From: F23-D06 sp045130275
Lineage (GTDB): Bacteria; Bacteroidota; Bacteroidia; Bacteroidales; WCHB1-69
Length of the DNA: 64,000 nt
Assembly (NCBI GenBank): GCA_045130275.1
Contig: JBGUPL010000109.1
Location: 1-64,000 of the forward strand
Direction: 5' to 3'
Position 1 is the stretch's first letter; each line of letters begins with the position of its first letter. This document shows, in pieces, positions 1 to 7,026 of the stretch. The notes under the pieces were generated by a model. The model did not search any database. It saw only the letters and a program-made list of their open reading frames with translations, and had not been told where the DNA came from. A program made the translations under genes and the position numbers.

Positions 1-1
1 C

Positions 2-211
2 ACCTCCGCGATGATCCAGACCGAGCTCGACTGCATCGTCAACCAATACACCGACAAGTTCCTCAACCCGATGGTGATGTGGGGCAAGTACCGCAAAAGT
101 TGGTTCAAGACGCTGCTGCCCGTCTCGTTCCAGTTCCACCACGTGCAGATGGACGGCGGCGACGCGGCACGGTTTTTGGAACGGTTGCAAAAAAACATCG
201 AAACGCTGTGA
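2..211 (+). CDS. CAT-like acyltransferase, C-terminal fragment (cut by window edge)
   Basis: The reading frame is open at the left edge, so only about the last 69 residues are visible. HHVQMDG near the end matches the HHxxxDG active-site motif of the chloramphenicol acetyltransferase fold, where a histidine is the catalytic base. The following amphipathic helix (ARFLERLQKNIE) is also typical of that C-terminus. The stop overlaps the next start by one base (TGATG), so it is translationally coupled to the radical SAM gene. Many such homologues are acetyltransferases of unknown substrate, so drug resistance should not be assumed. Confidence 0.75.
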   Translation, partial: TSAMIQTELDCIVNQYTDKFLNPMVMWGKYRKSWFKTLLPVSFQFHHVQMDGGDAARFLERLQKNIETL

Positions 212-1068
212 TGAGAGCTTCTTCCTATTGGTATCTTGCCAATTTCTGGATTAAAACGGCCCTGTTCAAGAAAAAAGGCCCCATTGTCGGGTCAATAATC
301 ATAACCGACAGGTGCAATTTGGAGTGCAAACATTGTTCGGTGAACAATATCACGGAAATCATGTACCCTTACACCCAGATTAAAAAAGATATGCAAACAT
401 TGTATGATCTGGGCGTGAGAATCCTGTTCCTCTATGGTGGAGAGCCGTTCCTGTGGAATGACGGCGATTTGACAGTCCGGGATTTGGTGGTGGAGGCCAA
501 GAAAATGGGGTTTATGATTGTAAATTTGGTCACGAACGGGACTTTTCCAATCAATTTGCCTGAAGCGGATTTGATTTTGGTCAGCCTCGATGGTGACAAA
601 GAGCGACATAATGCCATAAGAGGCAACACATATGACACCATTATGGCGAATGTCAAAAATGCCAATGCGAAGAGCATTTGCCTCTATATGGCCATCAACA
701 AGATCAACAAAGACACCGTGAGGGAGGTGTGCCTGATTACAAAAGAGACGGAGAATGTCAAAGCGGTGTCGTTTAATTTTCACACGCCTTACCCTGACAC
801 GAAAGATCTTCTCTTGTCTGTCGAAGAAAAAAGGGTTGTCTGTGAGCAGATTTCGCAGATGAAGGACGAAGGATTCCCCATTTTCAACCTTAAAAGCGCA
901 TTTCCCTATTTGATAAACAACTCTTTCCCGACCCCTTGTCATCAAAGTCTGATTATCGAAAACGGCAAGATCTCGGTATGCGGACGCTGCATTGACGTAC
1001 CCGGCTTATGTGAGGAGTGTGGCTATTTTTTCGTGGCAGAATATACACTTCTTTTCAAAGGGAACTAG
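211..1068 (+). CDS. Radical SAM protein, probably truncated by an in-frame TAG
   Basis: The product has 285 residues from the ATG coupled to the preceding stop. C35, C39 and C42 form the CxxxCxxC [4Fe-4S]/SAM cluster motif (DRCNLECKHC), followed by LYGGEPFL, the usual GGEP SAM-contact motif. A second cysteine group near the C-terminus (CGRC, then GLCEECGYF) may hold an auxiliary cluster. The substrate is unknown. The frame stops at TAG 1066-1068, but continues for 14 further sense codons to TAA 1111-1113, and that extension (KITLEALKTYSKYI) reads like a natural helical C-terminus. The stop therefore looks like a nonsense change, or a sequencing error. Confidence 0.8.
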   Translation: MRASSYWYLANFWIKTALFKKKGPIVGSIIITDRCNLECKHCSVNNITEIMYPYTQIKKDMQTLYDLGVRILFLYGGEPFLWNDGDLTVRDLVVEAKKMGFMIVNLVTNGTFPINLPEADLILVSLDGDKERHNAIRGNTYDTIMANVKNANAKSICLYMAINKINKDTVREVCLITKETENVKAVSFNFHTPYPDTKDLLLSVEEKRVVCEQISQMKDEGFPIFNLKSAFPYLINNSFPTPCHQSLIIENGKISVCGRCIDVPGLCEECGYFFVAEYTLLFKGN

Positions 1069-1139
1069 AAAATCACTCTGGAAGCGCTGAAAACTTACTC
1101 AAAGTACATATAAAACAGCGAACGAGATTGTTTTTGCCT

Positions 1140-2393
1140 ATGAGTTTGATTACGACCTTCACCAGAACTTGGCTCACCCGATCTTTCAAACCGTTTCTGT
1201 TTGAAAATGAGTACGACAGTCATCTTCCTTTTGGGGATTGTGACAAACTTGGACTGTATGTCCATATTCCCTTTTGCAAAAGCATTTGCACGTTTTGCCC
1301 ATATTGCAAAACAATATACAACAAGGAGTTATGCGATAGATACATCGATGCGCTGATACAGGAAATACGTATGGTCGGCAGTCAATATGACGGCAAGAAA
1401 GAGACGACCAGCTTATATTTCGGGGGCGGAACACCGGCTTTGGTGGCGGACAGAATCGGCGAAATTATAGAGGTAATTAACGAATATTTTATTGTTACAG
1501 AAGGTGTTGGCGTGGAACTGCATCCCGATAACGTGACAGTCGAGACACTATGGAAACTTAAGGCGGCGGGCGTTACGAAAATCAGTATCGGAATCCAGTC
1601 TTTTTCAGAAAAATTCCAAATTGTCTTAGGACGAAAGCAGGTGGATCCTGCCAAATTGAGAGAAGCCTTGGATAAGGTTGCGTTTGAGACCGTTTCGATG
1701 GATTTTATATTTGCATTGCCCAACCAAACTTGCGAAGATATCAAATCGGATGTGGATACCGCTTTCAGAAACGGAGCCAACCACGTCGCAATTTACCCGT
1801 TTATTGATTTCTCATTCACCAAAAGTGAAGTGAAATCAATGCCGAAGAAACAAAAAAAGAAGCTTTTGGATCAAATAACGGCCTATTTTAAGCAAAAAGG
1901 ATATTATCGAGACTCCATTTGGACGTTCTCAAACAAGAAAGAAGCCAAATATTCCTCTATGACGCGGGACAACTTCCTTGGTTTTGGCTGTTCCGCCACC
2001 ACACTGTTAAAAAATCAATTCAAAATAAACACCTTTTCTGTCGATGAATATGGCAAAAGGATAAACGGCGGCGAGTTGCCCACCTCATTGACCATCAGGT
2101 TCTCTCAGAGACAACGAATGGTATATTACCTCTTCTGGACGCTGTACAGTATGCAATTGGATGAGAGAGCATTTGAACAGTTTTTCGGCGTGCCGCTGAA
2201 AAAAATATATGGCTTTGAATTTTGGTTGGCGCAGAAATTGGGCTTCCTTACAAAAGAAAACAACATCTATTCAATGACAACGAAGGGGGCGTTTTACTAC
2301 CATTACTACGAGCAGTTCTACACCCTCTCCTATATCGACAAGATGTGGGGGATTATGCGGAACGAGGCGTTCCCGAAGTATATAAAGATGTAG
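1140..2393 (+). CDS. HemW-like (coproporphyrinogen III oxidase family) radical SAM protein
   Basis: The product has 417 residues. The ATG at 1140 is preferred to upstream in-frame codons that overlap the previous gene. LYVHIPFCKSICTFCPYC carries the HemW/HemN-type cluster motif (C46, C50, C53), and LYFGGGTPAL is the family's GGGTP motif. GIQSFSEKFQIVLGR is the typical third block. HemW itself is a haem chaperone, and related proteins cleave haem or act on other substrates. The divergent C-terminal half and the radical SAM and CAT-like neighbours suggest a specialised paralogue rather than the housekeeping copy. Confidence 0.8.
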   Translation: MSLITTFTRTWLTRSFKPFLFENEYDSHLPFGDCDKLGLYVHIPFCKSICTFCPYCKTIYNKELCDRYIDALIQEIRMVGSQYDGKKETTSLYFGGGTPALVADRIGEIIEVINEYFIVTEGVGVELHPDNVTVETLWKLKAAGVTKISIGIQSFSEKFQIVLGRKQVDPAKLREALDKVAFETVSMDFIFALPNQTCEDIKSDVDTAFRNGANHVAIYPFIDFSFTKSEVKSMPKKQKKKLLDQITAYFKQKGYYRDSIWTFSNKKEAKYSSMTRDNFLGFGCSATTLLKNQFKINTFSVDEYGKRINGGELPTSLTIRFSQRQRMVYYLFWTLYSMQLDERAFEQFFGVPLKKIYGFEFWLAQKLGFLTKENNIYSMTTKGAFYYHYYEQFYTLSYIDKMWGIMRNEAFPKYIKM

Positions 2394-2502
2394 ATTTTAT
2401 TGTATTTCATTGCTATTCAATATGTTACATAAAATTGTGTTTTTAACAAGAAAGTCGCTCATAAAAATGTGTTATGGTTTAAGATAGTCGTTCATTTTTT
2501 TG

Positions 2503-2510
2503 TATTTTTG
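2503..2510 (+). promoter_or_regulatory. -7 box of the DUF4143 ATPase gene
   Basis: TATTTTTG matches the Bacteroidota TAnnTTTG element and lies 21 bases before the ATG at 2532. The -33 element is not clear. Confidence 0.6.
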
Positions 2511-2531
2511 CAGCTGGATAAAATCATCAGT

Positions 2532-3827
2532 ATGTATAGAAATGTTATAAATGAGCTGATCAATTGGAAAATGTCACCATATAGGAAGCCCTTGCTTCTG
2601 TTGGGTGCACGACAGGTAGGCAAAACGTATATATTAAAGTACTTTGGCCAATCTTTCTATAAAAATGTAGCATATATCAACTGCGACCACAACGAACGTG
2701 TAAAGGATTTGTTCACAGAGGATTATGATATAGATCGAATTTTGCTCAGTATCAGCGCAATTACGGGAGAGACCATTATACCTGGAGAAACATTGATAAT
2801 CCTCGATGAAGTGCAGGAACTGCGGCGAGGTCTCTCTTCTCTCAAGTATTTCTGCGAAAATGCACCAGAACAGCACGTATGCGTTGCAGGTTCCTTGTTA
2901 GGGGTCACGATGCGACACGGGGAGTCATTTCCCGTCGGCAAAGTGAACATCATTAAAATGTATCCGATGACTTTTGATGAGTTTTTGAGAGCCAAAGGAA
3001 AAGATCTTTTAGCTGATCTTTTGCGAAAAAGGGATTGGGACACTCTCAGAGGAACACATACTGTATTGATTCAACTTTTGCGCGAATATTATTTTGTTGG
3101 GGGAATGCCTGGTGTGGTTTCCCTTTTCAGAGAAACAAACGATGCCAATATCGTTAGAAAGGCACAGGACGAAATACTATCCGCATACGCCAACGATATG
3201 GCAAAACACACCACTCCCACTGAAATAAAGAGGATTTCGCAGGTTTGGCGATCCATGCCATCACAACTTTCCAAGGAAAACAAAAAATTCATCTATGGTG
3301 TTGTGCGTGAAGGAGGGCGCGCCAAGGATTTCGAGCTTGCCATACAATGGCTTGTTGATGCTGGGCTAGTTCTCCGTGTACCGCGTGTGTCCACCCCTGC
3401 GATGCCCTTGAACCTGTACGAGGATATTTCCACATTCAAATTATACCTTTTGGATGTTGGACTGTTAGGCGCCTTGGCCGGCACTCCTGCCGAACTGCTT
3501 CTGATGCCCAACAATATGGGGGAAGGGAAAGGTATGTTTACGGAGAACTATGTATGTACTCAATTAGTGGCGGGAACAGGAAGGTTGCCTTTCTACTACA
3601 GTCGCGAAAATAGTCGTCTCGAGATTGATTTCGTTGTTCAATACGGCACGCAGATTGTGCCTGTTGAAGTGAAGGCTGAGGAAAATCTTCAATCGAAATC
3701 CTTGAAGACCATTTTGCAAAAACATAAAGATTTAACAGCCGTCCGTTTTTCGATGAGTCCTTACCGTGAACAGGAAAGGATGACCAACATGCCGCTATAT
3801 GGTGCAAGCGTCTGCTTCACCGATTGA
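2532..3827 (+). CDS. AAA ATPase with C-terminal DUF4143 domain
   Basis: The product has 431 residues. The ATG at 2532 was chosen because the upstream in-frame ATG (2469) precedes the promoter. Walker A is GARQVGKT (25-32) and Walker B is LIILDEVQ (about residue 95). The C-terminal part has the DUF4143 pattern ending in a nuclease-like motif (RLEIDFVV then VPVEVKAEE, with spaced D and ExK residues). These proteins are common, often multicopy, in Bacteroidales. Their role is not established; defence or mobile-element-associated functions have been proposed. It is a single-gene unit with its own promoter. Confidence 0.85.
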   Translation: MYRNVINELINWKMSPYRKPLLLLGARQVGKTYILKYFGQSFYKNVAYINCDHNERVKDLFTEDYDIDRILLSISAITGETIIPGETLIILDEVQELRRGLSSLKYFCENAPEQHVCVAGSLLGVTMRHGESFPVGKVNIIKMYPMTFDEFLRAKGKDLLADLLRKRDWDTLRGTHTVLIQLLREYYFVGGMPGVVSLFRETNDANIVRKAQDEILSAYANDMAKHTTPTEIKRISQVWRSMPSQLSKENKKFIYGVVREGGRAKDFELAIQWLVDAGLVLRVPRVSTPAMPLNLYEDISTFKLYLLDVGLLGALAGTPAELLLMPNNMGEGKGMFTENYVCTQLVAGTGRLPFYYSRENSRLEIDFVVQYGTQIVPVEVKAEENLQSKSLKTILQKHKDLTAVRFSMSPYREQERMTNMPLYGASVCFTD

Positions 3828-3854
3828 ACCACAACTTTATGATTCTCAAACACT

Positions 3855-4313
3855 ATGACACCGCTAAAACAATACCGCTTCGGCTTTGATCCTTGGGGTT
3901 TGCTCCTCTTCCTGCTGGTGATGCTCCCCAACTTCATCTGGTTCGCCGTTCCCGCACCGAACGACATCCTGCGCACGGATTCGGTCACGCCAATGGTGGA
4001 CGCCATTGGCTCCGTGTTCCAAGTGCTGACCATCGCGTGCCTCTGCTTCGTTATCCATAATGACAGAAGCAAACTTCGTTTTTCGTCCCTAATCATTGCT
4101 ACAATTGTTTGTGTCGCAATCTATTACATTGGATGGGCGCTCTATTACACGGCCAATGTGAGCCCCATCGTCATCCTCCTGCTGACCCTCCCGCCCTGTT
4201 TGGCGTTCATCCTCTTTGCCATCGACCGGAAGAACCTTCCGGCAATCCTCTTCGCCACAGCTTTTGCCGTGTGCCATCTGGTGTTTGCGGTCGCGAATTT
4301 TATAGTCAAATGA
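3855..4313 (+). CDS. Hypothetical four-helix membrane protein
   Basis: The product has 152 residues and about four hydrophobic segments (near 14-32, 50-66, 78-98 and 103-122, with a last one at the C-terminus). I do not recognise a family. Its stop overlaps the next ATG by four bases (ATGA), so it is translationally coupled to the phosphatidyltransferase and may work on the same membrane lipid. A decayed paralogue of its C-terminal 30 residues lies at 18577-18668. Confidence 0.7.
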   Translation: MTPLKQYRFGFDPWGLLLFLLVMLPNFIWFAVPAPNDILRTDSVTPMVDAIGSVFQVLTIACLCFVIHNDRSKLRFSSLIIATIVCVAIYYIGWALYYTANVSPIVILLLTLPPCLAFILFAIDRKNLPAILFATAFAVCHLVFAVANFIVK

Positions 4314-4807
4314 AACATCTCCCAAATCTCATAACAGTTCTCCGGTTCTTGGGCGCTCTCGGTCTCCTCTTTCCAAATGTGGGAAGTGTCGCATTTTGGG
4401 TAATCTATTTCGCCTGCGGACTGAGCGATATGGCAGATGGTTTCTTGGCAAGGAAGCTCCACTGCGAAAGCAAAACGGGGGCAATGATGGACAGTCTTGC
4501 AGATTTGGCATTTGTGGTCTGCTGCTGCATAAAGTTGATCCCTATCTTGGCACTTCCCCATTGGCTTTGGTTCTGGGGCGCGGCAATCGTCGTCATCAAA
4601 GTCATCAACCAGATTTCCGCCATGGTGATGTACAAGAAATGTTTATTCCCGCACACCATCGCCAACAAGGCGGCCGGTCTTCTGCTCTTCATCGGAGTTC
4701 CATTGACCGTGTTTCTGGAGTCTGTCGTGCCAATGGTCATCATAGCCGTTGTCGCGACCTTTGCCGCCGTTCAGGAGGGACATTTCATAAGGACAAGGGC
4801 GGTTTGA
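4310..4807 (+). CDS. CDP-alcohol phosphatidyltransferase family protein
   Basis: The product has 165 residues. It contains the complete family signature DxxDGxxARx8GxxxDxxxD, at D40, D43-G44, A47-R48, G57, D61 and D65. The aspartates bind the metal and transfer the phosphatidyl group from CDP-diacylglycerol to an alcohol. The remainder is hydrophobic with about five membrane segments. At 165 residues it is short for PgsA or PssA, so the acceptor alcohol cannot be named. It is coupled to the upstream membrane protein by an ATGA overlap. Confidence 0.85.
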   Translation: MKHLPNLITVLRFLGALGLLFPNVGSVAFWVIYFACGLSDMADGFLARKLHCESKTGAMMDSLADLAFVVCCCIKLIPILALPHWLWFWGAAIVVIKVINQISAMVMYKKCLFPHTIANKAAGLLLFIGVPLTVFLESVVPMVIIAVVATFAAVQEGHFIRTRAV

Positions 4808-4860
4808 TGTGGATCGGCGGTATGCAATATTTTTCGGTAAAGCGATACGAGAAAAAAGAA

Positions 4861-4868
4861 TATTTTTG
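4861..4868 (+). promoter_or_regulatory. Orphan -7 box, same leader as the 18.7-kb thioesterase
   Basis: TATTTTTG is followed by CACCCCAAAACA, identical to the promoter and leader at 18679. Here it leads into a decayed thioesterase, so it seems to be a relic. Confidence 0.5.
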
Positions 4869-4887
4869 CACCCCAAAACACCCTGTT

Positions 4888-5034
4888 ATAACAGATTATA
4901 ACAACCTTAGCAGAAAAATAAAAAGTCGCAGATCGTGCTGGAATGGTGGGATTTGGATTTCAAAACATAAAGAAGGAGTTACAAAAGCCAATGGCTCGTT
5001 GGCCAAATTCGTCACCAAGCTGGTGGCCAATTAG
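4888..5034 (+). pseudogene. Internally deleted thioesterase remnant (copy of the 18.7-kb gene)
   Basis: After the shared promoter and leader the frame reads ITDYNNLS, matching the MTEFNNLK start of the intact thioesterase at 18706 with ATG changed to ATA. The same frame ends AKFVTKLVAN-stop, matching that protein's AKFMAKL-stop. Only about 48 codons remain of 127, so most of the hot-dog domain is deleted. Nucleotide identity over the first 29 bases is about 70 percent. The start match is clear; the end match is shorter and weaker. Confidence 0.55.
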
Positions 5035-5056
5035 GTTCCCCCCCCGGCTTCTCCTC

Positions 5057-5486
5057 CTACCTTTCATTTTTCAGTTCTTGGTTAAAAGCTTGTATTTCGG
5101 CGACAATGGTCTTTTTCAGTTCCTCCTTGGGGATGATAAGTTGATAATCGGCCACACCGATAGGCTTGGTGATGCCTTCGAGTGCCAGTTCCACGTCAAG
5201 GTGGTCCTTTTCTGCGCAGAGTATGATGCCGATGGAGGGGTTTTCGCCATCCTGACGTTCTATGCGGTCGAGCAGGGAAAGGTAGTAGTTCATCTTGCCC
5301 GCGTATTCGGGTTTGAACTCGCCTATCTTCAAGTCAACGGCCACCAGACAGCGCAGTTTCCTGTGAAAGAAGAGCATATCTACACGGCTTTCTTTTCCGT
5401 TGTACTCCACTGTGTGTTGGTTGCCAATAAAAGTGCAACGGCGCGTTGCATTTTTTCTGCATCTGGATTATTTCTTTTTCTGCCAT
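5057..5486 (-). pseudogene. DUF1016/YhcG nuclease remnant (C-terminal domain only)
   Basis: On the minus strand, a frame from about 5440 to the stop at 5057 reads as the C-terminal PDDEXK nuclease domain of DUF1016 proteins: FIGNQHTVEY, then VDMLFFHRKLRCLVAVDLK with the D...DxK catalytic pattern, then ENPSIGIILCAEKD. The N-terminal domain is missing. A short ATG-led frame (MAEKEIIQMQKKCNA, from 5486) runs into the domain but in another phase, so the gene is truncated and frameshifted. An intact family member lies at 8124. A 10-bp inverted repeat (5528-5537 and 5564-5573) sits in its leader. Confidence 0.75.
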
Positions 5487-5567
5487 GATGTTTTCATTTT
5501 TAAATTGTGAAGATATCTTTTCGTTGAGTGGAAGATGTAAAATCATGCCTCTTTGCAGACAACCATC

Positions 5568-5786
5568 TTCCACAGGCAAATATACAACGAAACCGCCCGT
5601 TTGTCAAGGGTTTTGTATGATTTTCGCAAGCCCTGGAAAACAATCGTTTGTAAAATATTTTAACAATTCAAATTTCCAATTGTTAAATTTCAAAGATGAA
5701 TTTTCGCAGAAAATGGGGTGCGCTATCCGCAAGCAAGTTCCCTGGCGTCTCCACCTACCAGCTTGAGCAGGTGGTGGAGCGCGCGG
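5568..5786. repeat. 219-bp direct repeat, left copy
   Basis: About 95 percent identical, without gaps, to 6683-6901 (offset 1115). It carries a minus-strand promoter (TATATTTG) pointing at the DUF1016 remnant. On the plus strand it carries a short coding-like relic reading ASKFPGVSTYQLEQVVER. The two copies flank the KilA-N gene. Confidence 0.9.
5577..5584 (-). promoter_or_regulatory. Minus-strand promoter in left repeat
   Basis: TATATTTG (-7 box) has TTGAC about 20 bases upstream. It is identical to the promoter in the right repeat and would drive the DUF1016 remnant. Confidence 0.6.
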
Positions 5787-5806
5787 TACGTTCCCGCCCT
5801 GTCGTA

Positions 5807-5824
5807 CAACCCCGCGAGGGGTTG
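5807..5824. other. Short perfect hairpin downstream of the KilA-N gene
   Basis: CAACCCC, GCGA loop, GGGGTTG. It lies just past the KilA-N stop on the minus strand. No T tract follows, so a terminator role is uncertain. Confidence 0.4.
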
Positions 5825-5860
5825 CACTCGGGATACGGCAATGTTATGGCGATCAGCAGG

Positions 5861-6664
5861 CTAATCCGAAAGCATATTATGGTTCTCATAATTCTCCAAC
5901 ACCCTCATTTGCTGAATGGCGATCAAGTTCAATTTCTCCAAACGTTCGCTTTGGGGAAGACCTTCGTTTATAAACACAGCATTCAAATTTTCCAAGTTCG
6001 AGAGGCAGATCAGCTGGTTCATCGTGGCGTAGTCGCGAATATTCCCCTTCAATCCGGGATTAGCCTCGCGCCACTCTTTGGCGGTCATCCCGAACAACGC
6101 CACATTCAGCAGGTCTGCCTCGTCTGCATACACGTATGACTTCTGTGCGGCGGTGAGCTCGTCGGGAATCAGACATCGTTTAATGAAGCTGGTGTGGATG
6201 CGGTAGTTGATCTTCGCCAGCTCCCGCTTCACGCTCCATCCCAACTGCTTCTGCTCAGCCTCTTTCAGACGTTGGAATTCTTTGACTATGTAAATCTTAA
6301 ATTCTGGACTGATCCACATTGCAAACTCGAAGGCGATATCCTTATGGGCGTATGTGCCCCCATAGCGTCCGGCCTTTGCCTGCAGACTGACTGCGTTAGT
6401 TCGAGCGACGAACTCCTTTACGCTGATTTTGAAACTGTTTAGTCCGGACTGGCTTTTAATCAAGGCGAATTCGCCATAATTAAAAAGAGGATTGTAAACT
6501 CGCTCCCAAACGCCTAGATACTCAAGTGTGTTGCGGTTTCTTAGCCAGTCTGTGACGAAGAAGTCCCCGTCTTTCGCCTTTATCATATCTGTCAAGCAGA
6601 AATAATCTTCATTGTTGACTTTGACAACTGTCACTTCCGTGTCCTGAACTTTTATCTTTGCCAT
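5861..6664 (-). CDS. KilA-N domain protein
   Basis: The product has 267 residues. The ATG at 6664 is chosen because an upstream in-frame ATG (6694) lies inside the -7 box. The N-terminal half is a KilA-N domain (FCLTDMIKAKDGD, NRNTLEYLGVWE, RYGGTYAHKDIAFEFAMWI), a phage-type DNA-binding fold. The C-terminal half (MTAKEWREANPG, NIRDYATMNQL) is the conserved partner region of chromosomal Bacteroidota homologues. The function is unknown; such genes cluster in mobile and defence regions. It is framed by direct repeats, and the right copy supplies its promoter. Confidence 0.85.
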   Translation of the reverse strand: MAKIKVQDTEVTVVKVNNEDYFCLTDMIKAKDGDFFVTDWLRNRNTLEYLGVWERVYNPLFNYGEFALIKSQSGLNSFKISVKEFVARTNAVSLQAKAGRYGGTYAHKDIAFEFAMWISPEFKIYIVKEFQRLKEAEQKQLGWSVKRELAKINYRIHTSFIKRCLIPDELTAAQKSYVYADEADLLNVALFGMTAKEWREANPGLKGNIRDYATMNQLICLSNLENLNAVFINEGLPQSERLEKLNLIAIQQMRVLENYENHNMLSD

Positions 6665-6682
6665 ATATTTGAATTTTATATT

Positions 6683-6901
6683 TTCCACTGGCAAATATAC
6701 AACGAAACCGCCCGTTTGTCAAGGGTTTTGTGTGATTTTCGCAAGCCCTGGAAAACAAGCGTTTGTAAAATATTTTAACAATTAAAATTTCCAATTGTTA
6801 AATCTCAAAGAGGAATTTTCGCAGAAAATGGGGCATGCTATCCGCAAGCAAGCCCCCTGGCGTCTCCACCTACCAGCTTGAGCAGGTGGTTGAGCGCACG
6901 G
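6683..6901. repeat. 219-bp direct repeat, right copy
   Basis: Second copy of 5568-5786. It carries the KilA-N promoter on the minus strand and, on the plus strand, a relic frame (ATG 6835 to TAG 6945) reading ASKPPGVSTYQLEQVVER and on to RELERRKRDGSRK. I do not recognise the parent protein of this relic. Confidence 0.9.
6692..6699 (-). promoter_or_regulatory. KilA-N promoter
   Basis: TATATTTG -7 box, with a TTG -33 element at 6720-6722 and a 20-base spacer. The KilA-N ATG is 27 bases downstream. Confidence 0.7.
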
Positions 6902-6932
6902 TGAGGGAGTTGGAGCGGAGGAAGAGAGATGG

Positions 6933-6955
6933 TTCGCGCAAATAGGGTGCGCGAA
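6933..6955. promoter_or_regulatory. Upstream operator-like palindrome of the WYL gene
   Basis: TTCGCGC, AAATAGGGT, GCGCGAA is a perfect 7-bp inverted repeat. Its core GCGCAAATAGGGTGCGC aligns with the 17-bp palindrome at 6970. The two cores start 34 bp apart, roughly three helical turns. Confidence 0.65.
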
Positions 6956-6969
6956 ACGGAGTTTTTTTT

Positions 6970-6986
6970 GCGAAAATAGGTTTCGC
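6970..6986. promoter_or_regulatory. Operator-like 17-bp palindrome, WYL promoter
   Basis: GCGAAAATAGGTTTCGC is an inverted repeat, GCGAAA / TTTCGC around ATAGG. It covers the expected -33 region, exactly 10 bp upstream of the -7 box. The same element at the same spacing occurs at 9274 and 12825. Confidence 0.75.
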
Positions 6987-6996
6987 GATTTATTCG

Positions 6997-7004
6997 TATT
7001 TTTG
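6997..7004 (+). promoter_or_regulatory. -7 box of the WYL regulator gene
   Basis: TATTTTTG, 22 bases before the ATG at 7027. Confidence 0.7.
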
Positions 7005-7026
7005 CAGCCGGAAAAATCGAAACATT

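Noticed and set aside
4943..5488. Plus-strand open frame of 181 codons across the DUF1016 remnant
   Set aside because: It runs antisense to recognisable DUF1016 sequence and shows no domain of its own.
6665..6694. Upstream ATG (6694) as the start of the KilA-N gene
   Set aside because: It lies in the -7 box of the promoter, so it would not be transcribed.
5568..6901. Insertion sequence or composite transposon from the paired repeats
   Set aside because: No transposase frame and no terminal inverted repeats or target duplications were found; the repeats are direct.
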